DNA of 64,000 nt. It comes from Serratia sp. H1w (GTDB lineage Bacteria > Pseudomonadota > Gammaproteobacteria > Enterobacterales > Enterobacteriaceae). Every line of letters begins with the position of its first letter. Position 1 is the stretch's first letter. The notes under the pieces are model-generated. The model saw nothing but the letters and a program-made list of their open reading frames with translations, searched no databases and was not told where the DNA came from. The translations under genes and the position numbers were made by a program. This document shows, one piece after another, positions 29,264-41,281 of this stretch. Where the stretch lies: contig NZ_AYMQ01000046.1 of NCBI RefSeq assembly GCF_000633355.1, positions 55,035 to 119,034 of the forward strand. The letters run 5' to 3'.

Positions 29264-31111
29264 TCAGATAGACAGCTTGTTAATGCGCTTGCCGCCGTAA
29301 AGCAGGTTGACGATGGCACGGGTACCGACAATCGCGGTGAACATGGACGTCGCCACACCGATTGCGGTAGTAATTGCAAAGCCCTTGATCGAACCGGTAC
29401 CGACTGCGTACAGAATGATAGCGGTAATCAAGGTAGTGACGTTGGCATCAACGATACTGGAGAACGCGCCTTTATAGCCCTCATGGATGGCCTGCTGAAT
29501 GGATCGCCCATTCTTCAGCTCCTCCTTGATACGTTCGTTTATCAGTACGTTGGCGTCAACCGCCACCGCCAGCGTCAGCACGATCCCGGCAATCCCCGGC
29601 ATGGTTAGCGTCGCCCCTGGTAACAGAGACATCACACCAACAATCAGCACCAGGTTAGCCATCAGCGCCGTAGAGGCGATCAGACCAAACTTGCGGTACC
29701 AAACCACCATAAAGACGATCGAAGCCACCAGACCCCACAGGCAAGCTTCCAGGCCCTGGGTAATGTTCTGCTGCCCCAAGGTCGGGCCGATGGTACGCTC
29801 TTCCACGATCTGGATTGGCGCAATCAACGCACCGGCACGCAGCAGCAGCGACAGCTGACGGGCTTCGTTCGGGTTGCTGATACCGGTGATACGGAAGCTG
29901 TTGCCCAGACGTGACTGAATATTCGCCACGTTGATCACTTCTTCCTGCTTCACCAGCACGGAACGGCCGTTGGCATCTTTCTTGCCGCTGTCTTTATACT
30001 CCACGAACAGCGTCGCCATGGGTTTGCCAATGCTGTCTTTGGTGAAGTTGGACATGGCAGTACCACCGGCACTGTCCAGCGAGATATTAACCTGCGGCTG
30101 GTTGTATTCATCGGTGCTGGAGGTGGAGTCTGTAATGTGGTCACCGGTCAGGATCACACGCTTGTACAGCACTACCGGTTGGCCTTCACGGGTGTATTTC
30201 ACCTCGGAGTCACCCGGCACACGACCATTGGCCGCCGCGGTCGCATCCGCGTTGGTATTTACCAGGCGGAATTCCAGCGTAGCGGTCGCACCCAAAATCT
30301 CTTTGGCGCGCGCCGTATCCTGAATACCCGGCAATTCAACAACGATACGATCGGCACCCTGACGCTGTACCAACGGTTCGGCAACGCCGAGCTGGTTGAC
30401 ACGATTACGCAGGATGGTGATGTTCTGCTGCACCGCATACTCACGCGCTTCGCTCAGACGAGCGTCGGTCATCGTGGCTTTCAGGGTGTTGCTGCCATTG
30501 GCAGAAAGCACCAGATCGCGCTGACGTGGCGCCATGTAGCTGATGGCCTGGTCGCGAGCGGCGTCATCACGGAAGCGAACTTCCACGCCGTTGTTGTCCA
30601 ACTTGCGGATCGCAGCGTAAGGAATGCCCTTTTCACGCAGTTCACTGCGCAGGGTATCCATAGTTTGTTCTTGCAACTTGCCAAGTGCGGTGTCCATGTC
30701 AACTTCCATCAGGAAGTGCACGCCACCACGTAAATCCAGACCCAGCTTCATCGGCTCGGCGTTGAGCATCGCCAACCAGGCAGGCGTTGCCGGGGCGAGG
30801 TTCAATGCGACGACATATTTGTCACCCAGTTCCGCCATCAAGGCTTCACGGGCGCGCAGCTGAACGTCAGGATCTTTAAAGCGAGCCAGGATGGCACCGT
30901 TTTCCAGTGCAATCGACTTGCTCGCGATATTGTCTTTTTCTAATACGTTACGAACCTGGACCAGCGTAGTTTCACTGGCGGCGACTCCGCGCGCGCCAGT
31001 GATCTGTACGGCCGGATCCTCTCCGTAAATGTTGGGAAGTGCATAGAGCAGACCGACGAGGATCACGACGATCAGCATCAGATACTTCCACAGAGGATAA
31101 CGGTTTAGCAC
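29264..31111 (-). CDS. secD: Protein translocase subunit SecD
   Basis: RND-superfamily subunit of SecDF, 615 aa as in E. coli. It has one helix near the N-terminus, a large periplasmic region (P1 head and base, about residues 30-445) with the [12 protein letters not shown] motif (residues 125-136), then five helices containing the proton-relay Asp in [14 protein letters not shown]. It is the middle gene of yajC-secD-secF. Confidence 0.96.
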   Translation of the reverse strand: MLNRYPLWKYLMLIVVILVGLLYALPNIYGEDPAVQITGARGVAASETTLVQVRNVLEKDNIASKSIALENGAILARFKDPDVQLRAREALMAELGDKYVVALNLAPATPAWLAMLNAEPMKLGLDLRGGVHFLMEVDMDTALGKLQEQTMDTLRSELREKGIPYAAIRKLDNNGVEVRFRDDAARDQAISYMAPRQRDLVLSANGSNTLKATMTDARLSEAREYAVQQNITILRNRVNQLGVAEPLVQRQGADRIVVELPGIQDTARAKEILGATATLEFRLVNTNADATAAANGRVPGDSEVKYTREGQPVVLYKRVILTGDHITDSTSSTDEYNQPQVNISLDSAGGTAMSNFTKDSIGKPMATLFVEYKDSGKKDANGRSVLVKQEEVINVANIQSRLGNSFRITGISNPNEARQLSLLLRAGALIAPIQIVEERTIGPTLGQQNITQGLEACLWGLVASIVFMVVWYRKFGLIASTALMANLVLIVGVMSLLPGATLTMPGIAGIVLTLAVAVDANVLINERIKEELKNGRSIQQAIHEGYKGAFSSIVDANVTTLITAIILYAVGTGSIKGFAITTAIGVATSMFTAIVGTRAIVNLLYGGKRINKLSI

Positions 31112-31136
31112 GGCAGTTCCCTTAGGGAAAACAAAA

Positions 31137-31469
31137 TTACAGGGCCTTCATAGTACCTTTCGGCAGTACGGCCGCCACGAAGTCACGCTTGATCATCACT
31201 TCCGTGGTGTCATTCAGCGCGATGGCAATGATACCAGTATCTGCCACTTTAGTGACACGGCCAATCAGGCCACCGGTCGTCAACACTTCATCACCCTTGC
31301 CGATGGAGTCCATCAGTTTTTTGTGCTCTTTAGCACGTTTCTGCTGTGGGCGCAGGATCATGAAATAGAAGATCAGACCAAACACCACCAGCATAATGAT
31401 CAGAGAGTACGGGCTGCCCTGAGATGGAGCCCCTGCTGCTGCCACTGCATCGGAAATGAAAAAGCTCAT
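31137..31469 (-). CDS. yajC: Sec translocon accessory subunit YajC
   Basis: Single-pass membrane protein of 110 aa that joins SecDF and, in E. coli, YidC. The N-terminal helix (about residues 21-40) is followed by the conserved [18 protein letters not shown] and a small cytoplasmic domain with [13 protein letters not shown]. It is 25 nt upstream of secD and downstream of tgt, the standard queA-tgt-yajC-secDF order. Confidence 0.96.
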   Translation of the reverse strand: MSFFISDAVAAAGAPSQGSPYSLIIMLVVFGLIFYFMILRPQQKRAKEHKKLMDSIGKGDEVLTTGGLIGRVTKVADTGIIAIALNDTTEVMIKRDFVAAVLPKGTMKAL

Positions 31470-31502
31470 TAAAATTCCCTCATTAAAATATCAATTATTA
31501 AT

Positions 31503-32699
<1,197 letters not shown>

Positions 32700-33770
32700 T
32701 TATTCCCCGACGGATTCGCTTTCCGCCAGTGGATTACGGCTGATAAACATCGCATCACCGTAACTGAAGAAACGGTACTGCTCAGCCACCGCCTGATGAT
32801 AGGCGTTCATGGTGTTCTTATAACCGGCAAACGCCGAGACCAGCATGATCAGGGTGGATTCTGGCAGGTGGAAGTTGGTCACCAGCGCGTCGATCACCTG
32901 ATAATGGTACCCCGGATAGATAAAGATGCTGGTGTCGCCGAAGAACGGTGCGATCAGCGCATCCTGGCAGGCATTGGCCGCGCTTTCCAGCGAGCGTACC
33001 GAGGTGGTGCCTACGGCGACCACTCTTTTGCCACGCGCTTTACAGGCTAATACCGCATCCACCACGTCTTGTGGCACTTCGGCGTATTCCGCGTGCATCA
33101 CGTGCTCTTCAATGGTTTCCACCCGCACCGGCTGGAAAGTGCCAGCGCCCACGTGCAAGGTGACAAACGCCATCTCAATACCCTTGGCGCGCAACGCAGC
33201 CAACAGTGGTTCATCAAAATGCAGGCCTGCCGTCGGGGCCGCTACGGCACCCGGCTTTTCGCTGTAGACGGTCTGATACAGCTCGCGGTCGGCGTCTTCA
33301 TCCGGGCGATCGATATACGGTGGCAGCGGCATATGGCCTACCGCATTGAGGATGGTGAACACGTCACGATCGTCGTTAAAGCGCAGTTCAAACAGCGTGT
33401 CATGGCGTGCAACCATGTTGGCAGCAATGCTTTCATCATCACCCAGCAGCAGTTCGGTACCTGGTTTAGGCGCTTTTGAAGCCCGCACATGGGCCAGCAC
33501 GCGATGATCGTCCAACACCCTTTCGACCAGCACTTCGATCTTGCCGCCGCTGACCTTACGGCCAAACAGGCGCGCCGGGATCACGCGGGTATTGTTGAAC
33601 ACCAGCAGATCGCCAGCCTCCAGCTTAGTGAGCAGGTCGGTGAACACGCCGTGCGTCAGGCCGCCACTCGGCCCGTCCAGCTGCAACAAGCGGCAACCGC
33701 TGCGCTCTGGCTGTGGATAGCGGGCAATCAAAGACTCGGGGAGCTCAAAAGAAAAATCGGCGACGCGCAT
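32700..33770 (-). CDS. queA: S-adenosylmethionine:tRNA ribosyltransferase-isomerase
   Basis: Converts preQ1 in tRNA to epoxyqueuosine by transferring the ribosyl part of S-adenosylmethionine. It has 356 aa, as in E. coli. The N-terminal [15 protein letters not shown] and the central [10 protein letters not shown] motif (about residues 177-186) are the family markers. It heads queA-tgt-yajC-secDF and is divergent from acpH. Confidence 0.96.
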   Translation of the reverse strand: MRVADFSFELPESLIARYPQPERSGCRLLQLDGPSGGLTHGVFTDLLTKLEAGDLLVFNNTRVIPARLFGRKVSGGKIEVLVERVLDDHRVLAHVRASKAPKPGTELLLGDDESIAANMVARHDTLFELRFNDDRDVFTILNAVGHMPLPPYIDRPDEDADRELYQTVYSEKPGAVAAPTAGLHFDEPLLAALRAKGIEMAFVTLHVGAGTFQPVRVETIEEHVMHAEYAEVPQDVVDAVLACKARGKRVVAVGTTSVRSLESAANACQDALIAPFFGDTSIFIYPGYHYQVIDALVTNFHLPESTLIMLVSAFAGYKNTMNAYHQAVAEQYRFFSYGDAMFISRNPLAESESVGE

Positions 33771-33887
33771 GGGTATTCACTTCTTCTGCTGACTAATTGG
33801 GAAAAAACAGGCGGTACAGTCTAAAGCCGCAGGCGACAAGCAGCAAGGAATAAGGAAGAATTGCATGACTTGGGTTATAGTTGCTGG

Positions 33888-34469
33888 ATGAATTTTCTTG
33901 CTCATCTCCATTTGGCCCAGCTTGCGGATAGCTCGCTGCTTGGCAACCTGCTCGCCGACTTCGTGCGCGGCAACCCCGCAGGTGATTACGACCCGGCGGT
34001 GGTCGCAGGCATCATGATGCACCGGCGTGTCGACGTTTTGACCGATACTCAGCCGGAAGTCAAAGCCTGCCGCGACTACTTCAGCCCGGAATTCCGCCGC
34101 GTCGCCCCGATCACGCTCGACGTGGTCTGGGATCACTTTCTGGCCCGCCACTGGCAACAGCTTGAACCGACGTGCAGCCTGCAAAACTTCACCCAGCAGG
34201 CTCGTGGCCTGATTGTGCCGCACCTGCCACACACGCCACAGCGTTTCCAGAACCTGAACAGCTATCTGTGGCCCGAGCGCTGGCTGGAACGTTACGCCGA
34301 ACTGCCGTTTATCGGCGATGTTTTGGCGGGCATGGCGAGCCGCCGCCCACGGCTGGCCGCACTGGCAGGCTCCTTTGCCGATGTGCAGCGCGAGTATCAT
34401 CAGCTTGAAACACAGTTCTGGCAGTTTTATCCCCGTATGATGGAGCAGGCAAGAAACAAGTCCTTGTGA
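33888..34469 (+). CDS. acpH: Acyl carrier protein phosphodiesterase
   Basis: Hydrolyses the 4'-phosphopantetheine arm from holo-ACP, giving apo-ACP. The start [12 protein letters not shown] at 33888 gives 193 aa, the E. coli length; the 33861 start adds nine residues. It has an HD-like helical fold with conserved His/Asp in the N-terminal part ([29 protein letters not shown]). It is divergent from queA, as in E. coli. Confidence 0.92.
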   Translation: MNFLAHLHLAQLADSSLLGNLLADFVRGNPAGDYDPAVVAGIMMHRRVDVLTDTQPEVKACRDYFSPEFRRVAPITLDVVWDHFLARHWQQLEPTCSLQNFTQQARGLIVPHLPHTPQRFQNLNSYLWPERWLERYAELPFIGDVLAGMASRRPRLAALAGSFADVQREYHQLETQFWQFYPRMMEQARNKSL

Positions 34470-34699
34470 GCGCCAGCTAAAAAACCATAATATTCCAGTG
34501 GTTAATGGAATGTGGCTTTTAGTTCTTGCCCTTTTGTACGAAAAGGTTATTTTGAAAGACTGCTGTTTTTATTCTCTCGGTTTGATAGGTGGAAGCTATC
34601 TCATTGATTGGTCTTTCGCCCTTCCCTCACCGAGTGGCGGCCCTTATACTGGCCCCTGCTTTTACATCAACCCATTGAACTACTATTACAGGAGTAATT

Positions 34700-35302
34700 A
34701 TGGTCCTGGTAACTCGTCAAGCCCCTGACTTCACCGCTGCAGCCGTTTTAGGCAATGGCGAAATCGTAGAAAACTTCAACCTGAAGAAGCACCTGAACGG
34801 CAAACCAGCCGTACTGTTCTTCTGGCCGATGGACTTCACCTTCGTATGTCCTTCTGAGCTGATCGCTTTCGATCACCGCTATGAAGAGTTCCAGAAGCGC
34901 GGCGTTGAAGTTGTAGGCGTTTCCTTCGACTCAGAATTCGTCCATAACGCATGGCGTAAAACCCCTGTCGACAAAGGCGGCATCGGTGAAGTGAAATACG
35001 CAATGGTTGCTGACGTTAAGCGCGAAATTCAGAAAGCTTACGGCATCGAACACCCAGAAGCGGGCGTTGCTCTGCGTGGTTCTTTCCTGATCGACAAGAA
35101 CGGCATCGTTCGTTCCCAGATCGTGAACGACCTGCCAATCGGCCGTAACATCGACGAAATGATCCGTACCGTTGACGCGCTGCAATTCCACGAAGAGCAC
35201 GGTGAAGTTTGCCCAGCTCAGTGGGAAAAAGGCAAAGCAGGTATGGGTGCATCTCCAGACGGCGTAGCTAAATACCTGTCTGAGAACGCTTCCAAGCTGT
35301 AA
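34700..35302 (+). CDS. Typical 2-Cys peroxiredoxin
   Basis: Thiol peroxidase of the AhpC/Prx1 family that reduces hydrogen peroxide and organic peroxides. The 200-aa product has the peroxidatic Cys50 in FVCPSEL and the resolving Cys171 in EVCPAQW. An AGGAGTAA site sits well before the ATG at 34700. The E. coli K-12 map has no peroxiredoxin at this position, so the gene is specific to this lineage here. The electron donor is not shown by the context: no ahpF or thioredoxin gene is adjacent. The preceding 230-bp gap shows no other gene. Confidence 0.93.
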   Translation: MVLVTRQAPDFTAAAVLGNGEIVENFNLKKHLNGKPAVLFFWPMDFTFVCPSELIAFDHRYEEFQKRGVEVVGVSFDSEFVHNAWRKTPVDKGGIGEVKYAMVADVKREIQKAYGIEHPEAGVALRGSFLIDKNGIVRSQIVNDLPIGRNIDEMIRTVDALQFHEEHGEVCPAQWEKGKAGMGASPDGVAKYLSENASKL

Positions 35303-35322
35303 TTTCAGCCGGTAAGTGTCAG

Positions 35323-35352
35323 AACCGGTCAGCCCTGCTGGCCGGTTTTTTT
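35323..35352 (+). terminator. Peroxiredoxin terminator
   Basis: AACCGGTCAG (35323-35332) pairs with CTGGCCGGTT (35338-35347) apart from one G-U pair, with a 5-nt loop and a following T-run. It lies 20 nt after the peroxiredoxin stop. Confidence 0.85.
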
Positions 35353-35527
35353 ATGGGCAAAATCGGTGCAACCGCCCTGCGCCAGTGCAATATTCCGCTG
35401 TTTCGCTTCACATTTTTCACTCGTCCTGCCTCTACGTTCCCTATCCGTAGCTACTATTCAAAGGTTGGCCTGCACCTTGCAGCACCTTCGCGACAGATAA
35501 AAAAACAGGGATCACACAGGAGTCGTT

Positions 35528-37291
35528 ATGCTTTTGCAAAAATGGAGTCAACCGCTGACCTTGGCAGCCTTACTGGTCAGCAGCCATCTGTACGCCGCCT
35601 CAAATCCGGCGGTAGAAGCGAAAAATGGCATGGTGGTAACATCGCAACATCTGGCCTCGCAGGTCGGCGTCGATATTCTCAAGATGGGTGGCAACGCGGT
35701 GGATGCGGCGGTCGCGGTCGGCTATGCCCAGGCGGTGGTCAACCCCTGCTGCGGTAACATCGGCGGCGGCGGCTTTATGACCCTGCATTTGGCCGATGGC
35801 ACCGATACCTTTATCAACTTCCGTGAAACTGCTCCGGCGGCGGCCAGCGCCAATATGTATCTGGATGCGGACGGCAAGGTGAAAAAAGGCGCCAGCCTGT
35901 ACGGTTATCTGGCCGCAGGCGTGCCGGGAACGGTGCTGGGGATGGAAATGGCACGAGAAAAGTACGGCAAGCTGAGCCGTGAACAGGTCATGGAACCGGC
36001 CATCAAGCTGGCACGCGAGGGCTTTATCCTGACGCGGGCCGATACCGATATTCTTGACACCACCGTCGCCCGCTTCAAGCAAGACCCGGAGTCGGCCAAA
36101 ATTTTCCTGCGGAAAGACGGCTCTGCGCTGCAACCGGGCGATCGCCTGGTGCAAACTGATCTGGCTAACACGCTGGAAGCCATCGCCAAGCAAGGCACCA
36201 CGGCATTCTATCAGGGTAAAATCCCGCAGGCGGTTGAAGCTGCGGCTAAACAGGGCGGAGGCATCCTCACCGCTGCCGACTTCGCCAACTATAAAGTGAC
36301 CGAAACGGCACCGATTACCTGTAGCTATCGCGGCTATAAATTCGTTTCTGCGCCACCGCCCAGCTCTGGCGGCGTAACGCTATGCGAGATCCTCAATATC
36401 GTTGAGGGTTACGACTTGAAAAGTATGGGCTTTAACTCGGCTGCGGCGATCCACACCATGACCGAGGCGATGCGCCATGCCTATATGGACCGCAATACCT
36501 ATCTCGGCGACCCCGAGTTTATCAAAAATCCGATCGATAGGCTGGTAAGCAAAAGCTACGCCGATGAAATCCGTAAGAAAATCGTCGCCAATCAGGCCAC
36601 GCCATCCGTAAACGTGCAGCCGGGCATGGAACCGCATGAAAAACCGGAAACCACCCACTATTCGATTGTCGATCATTAAGGTAACGCCGTATCCACCACC
36701 TATACCGTCAACGGCCGTTTCGGGGCCGTGGTGATTGCCCCAGGTACCGGCTTCTTCCTCAACGATGAAATGGATGACTTTACCGTCAAGGTCGGCGAGA
36801 AGAACCTCTATGGCCTGGTGCAGGGAACGGCTAACGCCATCGCCCCCGGTAAGCGCCCACTATCCTCCATGAGCCCCACGCTGGTGACCAAAGACAATCA
36901 GATCTTTATGGTGCTTGGCTCACCAGGCGGTTCACGCATTATTACCATCACGCTGCAAACCGCGCTGAACGTGATCGATCATGGCATGGCTCCGCAGGAA
37001 GCGGTGGATGCCCCGCGGATCCATCATCAATGGCTGCCGGATGAAGTCTATTACGAGCAGCGTGGCGTCTCTGCCGATACGCTGAAAATCCTCAAGGAGA
37101 TGGGCTACAAGATGGTTGAGCAAACCCCTTGGGGCGCTGCCGAGCTGATATTGGTGGGATTACCCGGTGCGGCGGGTGTCATCCCGGCCAACTCGGGCAA
37201 TGACTCAGCCGTTTCCGGCCTGGTGCGCGAGGGCTATCTGTACGGAGCCAATGACGTTCGCCGTCCAGCGGGATCTGCTGTGGGGTATTGA
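35528..37291 (+). pseudogene. ggt: Gamma-glutamyltranspeptidase with one in-frame stop
   Basis: Periplasmic Ntn-hydrolase that cleaves the gamma-glutamyl bond of glutathione. The 588-codon frame matches E. coli Ggt throughout: signal peptide (residues 1-25), large subunit, then PETTHYSIVD with the autocleavage and catalytic Thr at residue 375, and a small subunit with PLSSMSPT and GSPGGSRII. Codon 384 (36677-36679) is TAA where relatives have an acidic residue (VDKDGNAV in E. coli, VDH-stop-GNAV here), explained by one GAA-to-TAA change. The product would be a large subunit with nine extra residues and no small subunit, so it should be inactive. A GTG at 36728 could restart translation but lacks the catalytic Thr. 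Sequencing error is possible. Confidence 0.85.
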
Positions 37292-37292
37292 G

Positions 37293-37463
37293 CCCCTCAC
37301 CCCAACCCTCTCCCACAGGGAGAGGGAGCTGCCCGGAGTGCGTAATAAGCCCATACAACTTCGGAAAGTCGGGAGTAAAAACCAGAAAAACAAGGTATTA
37401 CGCAGAGTAACTAACGACCTCGATCGGTCCCCTCTCCCTGTGGGAGAGGGTTAGGGTGAGAGG
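37293..37463. repeat. Composite CCCTCACCCC palindromic repeat, copy 2
   Basis: Two inverted units (CCCCTCACCCCAACCCTCTC and complement) flank about 100 bp. The element fills the space between the convergent ends of ggt and malZ. See 6847-6971 and 41237-41274. Confidence 0.8.
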
Positions 37464-37468
37464 CTTTA

Positions 37469-39289
37469 TCAGCGCAATCGCCATATGCTGGCCGACTCAG
37501 CCGCTAGCTGCAATCGCAAGCCACCTTCCCGCGCAACCAGCTCGCCTTCGCCTTCCACAAGCTGCCATTTTCCCTCTCGCAACAGCGGGCAATAAGAAAG
37601 GTCAACTTCACCGCTCCCATTGCGCTGCAATGCCACCAGTACCTGCTCCTGCTGGTAAGTACGTACAAACACCAGCGTTTCCCCTTGTGCATACAGCACC
37701 TGGCAACCGCCACGCCGTAGCGCCCTGCTCTTCTTACGCAGCGCCGTAAGGCGGCTGAACAAGTCCAGCAGCGGCCGATCCCATTGGCTTTCATCCCAAG
37801 GGAACGGCTTGCGGCAGAACGGATCGTTGCCGCCATCCAGGCCAATTTCATTGCCGTAATACAGGCATGGCACACCAATCCACGCCAACAGCCACACCGC
37901 CGCCATTTGCATACGACGCGGGTTGTTATCCAACAAGGTCAGGAAACGCGCAGTGTCATGGCTGTCCAACTGATTAAACTGGATCAGTTGGCGATTATGA
38001 GGCAAGCCGGCCCGATAGCCATCCATCCACTGTACGCAGTCTGCCGCATCCAGTAGCACCGGATGATAAGCCACATCAACTCCCGCCAGAAACGCCCGCA
38101 CCGGCAAAGCAAAGCCCATATAGTTCATGGCAGCGTCTTCAACCCCGGAATGCAGCCAGCGGCGTGCATCACCAAAATGTTCCCCCAGCACGTAAGCATG
38201 AGGGTTTTCTTGCTTGATCGCCTGATAGATCCCGGCCAGATGATGCAGGTTCCCCGCAGCTCCGCCGTTTTCCCCCAGCATATGCACCACGTCCAAACGC
38301 CAACCATCGATGCTGTACGGTGGCCGTAGCCAATGGCGCACTACGCTATCCTCTGCCCGATAAATGGCATCAACCACCTGCGGTTCAGCGAAGTTGAGCT
38401 TAGGCAGGTTGGTATTGCCCTTCCAACTCAGCACGTTACCGTCCGGGTAGAAGTTGAACCAGCCGCGATAGGGGGAGTCAGGATGGTGGCACGCGCCATC
38501 CTTTGCCTGTTGATAACGATCGAACCACGGATGAGAGTCACCGGTATGGTTAAACACGCCATCCAGCACCAGTTTCATCCCCACCTTGTGAGTGCTTACT
38601 CGCAGACGCAGCAACGCGTCATTGCCGCCAAAGTAAGGATCGACCTGATAATAATCTTCGGTGTCGTACTTATGGACGCTTGGCGAGGTGAAAATCGGGT
38701 TCAAATACAGGGCGGTAACCCCGAGCTGCTGCAAGTAGGGCAGCTTTTCGCTGATACCATCCAGATCGCCGCCGTAGAACGTGGAGGCGGCATGTTCATC
38801 CTCCAGCGGATGTTGCCAGTCACGGCGTATCACATCGCAACCGGCGGCATGATGGTGATAGCTGCCACTTTGGATGCCATGCTCCCCGCCGCTGCTGGCA
38901 AAGCGATCGGGGAAGATCTGATAAAACACCTGATCAGCTACCCAAGCAGGGCTGGTATCTGGCTCATCCAAAGCAAACTGGGCCAGTTGCCCCGGCGGCG
39001 TCAGCGACCAGCCCTGTGGGCCGAACCACTGCTGGCGGTCAGCCCACAGCAGTTTAAAGCAGTAACGCCTTACCGGCTCCCCTTCGTGCAGCGTCAGGCT
39101 GGCCTGATAGCGCCACAGCCCCTCCACCGCCTTTGGCTTCATGATCAGCAACCACTCTTCGTTGTCCGGCTCTACACGTAAAAAGACCTGCTTAGGCAAA
39201 TCTTCCCCGCGTAACCATAAAGTGATCTCCAGACGTTGTTCCTTGTTCACCACGAAGGGGGGAACCGGTTGATGCCAGGCATTTAGCAT
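37469..39289 (-). CDS. malZ: Maltodextrin glucosidase
   Basis: Cytoplasmic GH13 enzyme that removes glucose from the reducing end of short maltodextrins. The 606-aa product has an N-terminal beta-sandwich domain (about residues 1-115) and a TIM barrel. The catalytic Asp is in GWRLDVVHM, the acid/base Glu in YVLGEHFGDA and the third Asp in NQLDSHDTARF. It is close to E. coli MalZ and has the same brnQ-proY-malZ neighbourhood. Possible MalT sites lie upstream. Confidence 0.95.
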   Translation of the reverse strand: MLNAWHQPVPPFVVNKEQRLEITLWLRGEDLPKQVFLRVEPDNEEWLLIMKPKAVEGLWRYQASLTLHEGEPVRRYCFKLLWADRQQWFGPQGWSLTPPGQLAQFALDEPDTSPAWVADQVFYQIFPDRFASSGGEHGIQSGSYHHHAAGCDVIRRDWQHPLEDEHAASTFYGGDLDGISEKLPYLQQLGVTALYLNPIFTSPSVHKYDTEDYYQVDPYFGGNDALLRLRVSTHKVGMKLVLDGVFNHTGDSHPWFDRYQQAKDGACHHPDSPYRGWFNFYPDGNVLSWKGNTNLPKLNFAEPQVVDAIYRAEDSVVRHWLRPPYSIDGWRLDVVHMLGENGGAAGNLHHLAGIYQAIKQENPHAYVLGEHFGDARRWLHSGVEDAAMNYMGFALPVRAFLAGVDVAYHPVLLDAADCVQWMDGYRAGLPHNRQLIQFNQLDSHDTARFLTLLDNNPRRMQMAAVWLLAWIGVPCLYYGNEIGLDGGNDPFCRKPFPWDESQWDRPLLDLFSRLTALRKKSRALRRGGCQVLYAQGETLVFVRTYQQEQVLVALQRNGSGEVDLSYCPLLREGKWQLVEGEGELVAREGGLRLQLAAESASIWRLR

Positions 39290-39390
39290 AAATTTTCTCC
39301 TGATGGTGCAAACGAAATCGACGACTCATGCAATGCCACGCACCATGCCACGTTGCGCGCCTTTCCCCCTCCTCTTTCAGCCTTAAACTA

Positions 39391-39413
39391 AGGGATGAGC
39401 CGAGGGGTGGAGA
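39391..39413. promoter_or_regulatory. Possible MalT boxes upstream of malZ
   Basis: AGGGATGAGC (39391-39400) and GGGGTGGAGA (39404-39413) each match 8 of 10 positions of the MalT consensus GGGGAKGAGG. They lie 100-125 nt upstream of malZ, but in the orientation reading away from it. E. coli malZ is MalT-controlled, so the call is plausible but unproven. Confidence 0.35.
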
Positions 39414-39517
39414 TAGTAAAAAAGTGTAAACAGGCACACATCATGCCTGATAGCCGCTAGGCTAATGGGTTTTAACGCGTTTGGATATTTTTTGCGCATT
39501 TTTTGACGGGAGCAGGC

Positions 39518-40783
39518 ATGCAACAACAGATAAGACAATGGCTGGAAAGCGTTGGGCTGGAATTCACTGACATGATGTCACTGATGATGGTGCTTGGGCT
39601 AATCGTTTTAATTTCCGTGGCGATCCACCTGGTGTTACACCGCGTGGTGCTGGCCGCTATTCAGCGCCGTGGTCAACATTCCCAGCATCTCTGGCAGCAG
39701 GCCATCACCCAACATAAGCTGTTTCAGCGTGCCGCGCTGCTGCTGCAAGGGGTAATCATCAACGTGCAGGCGGTGCTGTGGCTGCACAATGGTAGCCAGA
39801 CTCAGGCGATTATCGTCACGGCGGCGCAGGTATGGATCCTGTTATTTGCCCTGCTGACGCTGTTTTCGCTGCTCGATACGCTGTTGGCGCTGATGCGTCA
39901 AAGCCCGCTGGCCAACCAACTCCCACTGCGTGGCATCTTCCAGGGCGTGAAACTGGTCGCCGCCATCTTTATTGGCATCATGACCATCTCCCTGCTGATG
40001 GGGCGCTCGCCGCTGCTGTTACTCAGCGGTTTGGGGGCCATGACGGCGGTATTGATGTTGGTATTTAAAGATCCAATCCTCGGTCTGGTCGCCGGGATCC
40101 AACTCTCCGCCAACGATATGCTGAAACTCGGCGATTGGTTGGAAATGCCCAAGTATGGTGCCGACGGCGCGGTAACCGATATCGGCCTCACCACGGTAAA
40201 AGTCAGAAACTGGGACAACACCGTCACCACCATTCCTACCTACGCGCTGATCTCCGACTCGTTCAAGAACTGGCGTTCGATGTCCGAATCCGGTGGCCGC
40301 CGCATCAAGCGTAGCATCAATATCGACACCACCAGCGTTCACTTCCTGACAGAAGAGGAACAGGAACGCCTTAACCGTAACCCACTGTTACAGCGCTACC
40401 TGAACGAAAAATCCCAGGAACTGGGCCAGTACAACCAGCAACGCGAGGTCGATCTCAGCTCGCCGCTTAACGGCCGCCGCCTGACCAACGTAGGCACCCT
40501 GCGCGCCTACCTGGTAGCCTATTTACGTTCGCACCCAGGGATCCACCAGAATATGACGCTGATGGTGCGCCAACTGGCGCCAACACCGGAAGGGTTACCG
40601 CTGGAGATTTACGCCTTTACCAACACCACGGTGTGGGCAGAATACGAAGGGATCCAATCAGATATCTTCGATCACCTGCTGGCGGCGATCGGTGAATTTG
40701 ATCTGCGCATCCACCAGACGCCAAGCGGTAACGATATGCGCAGCATGCTGACAAACCTACAGCCCGCGGCCAACAATCCCTGA
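39518..40783 (+). CDS. ybdG: MscS-family mechanosensitive channel YbdG
   Basis: Inner-membrane channel of the MscS superfamily; E. coli YbdG carries the small MscM conductance. The start at 39518, after GGGAGCAGG, gives 421 aa with about five membrane helices. The pore-proximal segment [19 protein letters not shown] and the beta-domain motif [15 protein letters not shown] are nearly identical to E. coli YbdG. The in-frame GTG/ATG-type start at 39503 precedes the ribosome site. The E. coli gene lies elsewhere on the chromosome, so the location next to malZ is a lineage difference. Confidence 0.93.
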   Translation: MQQQIRQWLESVGLEFTDMMSLMMVLGLIVLISVAIHLVLHRVVLAAIQRRGQHSQHLWQQAITQHKLFQRAALLLQGVIINVQAVLWLHNGSQTQAIIVTAAQVWILLFALLTLFSLLDTLLALMRQSPLANQLPLRGIFQGVKLVAAIFIGIMTISLLMGRSPLLLLSGLGAMTAVLMLVFKDPILGLVAGIQLSANDMLKLGDWLEMPKYGADGAVTDIGLTTVKVRNWDNTVTTIPTYALISDSFKNWRSMSESGGRRIKRSINIDTTSVHFLTEEEQERLNRNPLLQRYLNEKSQELGQYNQQREVDLSSPLNGRRLTNVGTLRAYLVAYLRSHPGIHQNMTLMVRQLAPTPEGLPLEIYAFTNTTVWAEYEGIQSDIFDHLLAAIGEFDLRIHQTPSGNDMRSMLTNLQPAANNP

Positions 40784-40919
40784 CCTAACCTGACGAAATT
40801 ATTTCTGCTGGTAATTATCTGACGCCAATTGCCAGCAGATATCTCCGCCCGCTTTTCTTCCGCCGCCGAATGGCTATTAATATACCCACTCGCCATTTTT
40901 ACCGTTCGGAGCAGGCATC

Positions 40920-41183
40920 TTGTTAAAACCGTCAAAACACCGTCTGTTTACTTTGTTGGCCACGCTGATGTTTGCTGGCTACTTACATAGCGCCACGCTG
41001 GATGAAAGCCAGATGAGCCGTACGCTGCAACCGGCACTCTGCGCCTTGAGCAGCAGCATGATGGATCTGCGTGAAGGATTGGCTCGCTGTGCCAGAGAAG
41101 GAAAGGAAGAACGAATAGTAGAAAACAATCTGGTGATTGTAGCCAGGGCTGCTGGTGATGGGGATCGTGACGAAGAGAGTTAA
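40920..41183 (+). CDS. Small secreted hypothetical protein
   Basis: I do not recognise this 87-aa product. It starts with TTG at 40920 after CGGAGCAGG and begins with a basic then hydrophobic stretch (residues 7-25) ending in HSA, a fair signal peptide. The mature part is short, has two Cys, and ends in an acidic tail. Codon use is unremarkable. No family or function can be assigned; the rare start codon makes the call less certain. Confidence 0.5.
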   Translation: MLKPSKHRLFTLLATLMFAGYLHSATLDESQMSRTLQPALCALSSSMMDLREGLARCAREGKEERIVENNLVIVARAAGDGDRDEES

Positions 41184-41184
41184 C

Positions 41185-41208
41185 GGGCGCAGCATGCGGC
41201 GCCCCTAC
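41185..41208. repeat. GTAGGGGCGC-GCATGC short palindromic repeat (inverted)
   Basis: GGGCGCAGCATGCGGCGCCC followed by CTAC, the reverse orientation of the copies at 20688 and 28164. It immediately follows the small hypothetical gene, which converges on proY. Confidence 0.75.
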
Positions 41209-41236
41209 ACGGTGCCTATCCACAACACCGTACCAG

Positions 41237-41274
41237 CTCCCTCTCCCTGTGGGAGAGGGTTGGGGTGAGGGGGC
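41237..41274. repeat. CCCTCACCCC palindromic repeat, single unit
   Basis: One unit of the family seen at 6847 and 37293: CTCCCTCTCCCTGTGGGAGA continued by GGGTTGGGGTGAGGGGG. It ends 8 bp before the proY stop codon, between convergent genes. Confidence 0.75.
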
Positions 41275-41281
41275 AGCTTGC

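Noticed and set aside
34498..34728. 76-codon frame upstream of the peroxiredoxin gene
   Set aside because: It overlaps the peroxiredoxin promoter, ribosome site and start codon and has no family features.
38333..39181. Long plus-strand open frame of 282 codons opposite malZ
   Set aside because: malZ matches its family along the whole length; the opposite frame has no ribosome site, signal or recognisable domain and arises from codon bias.
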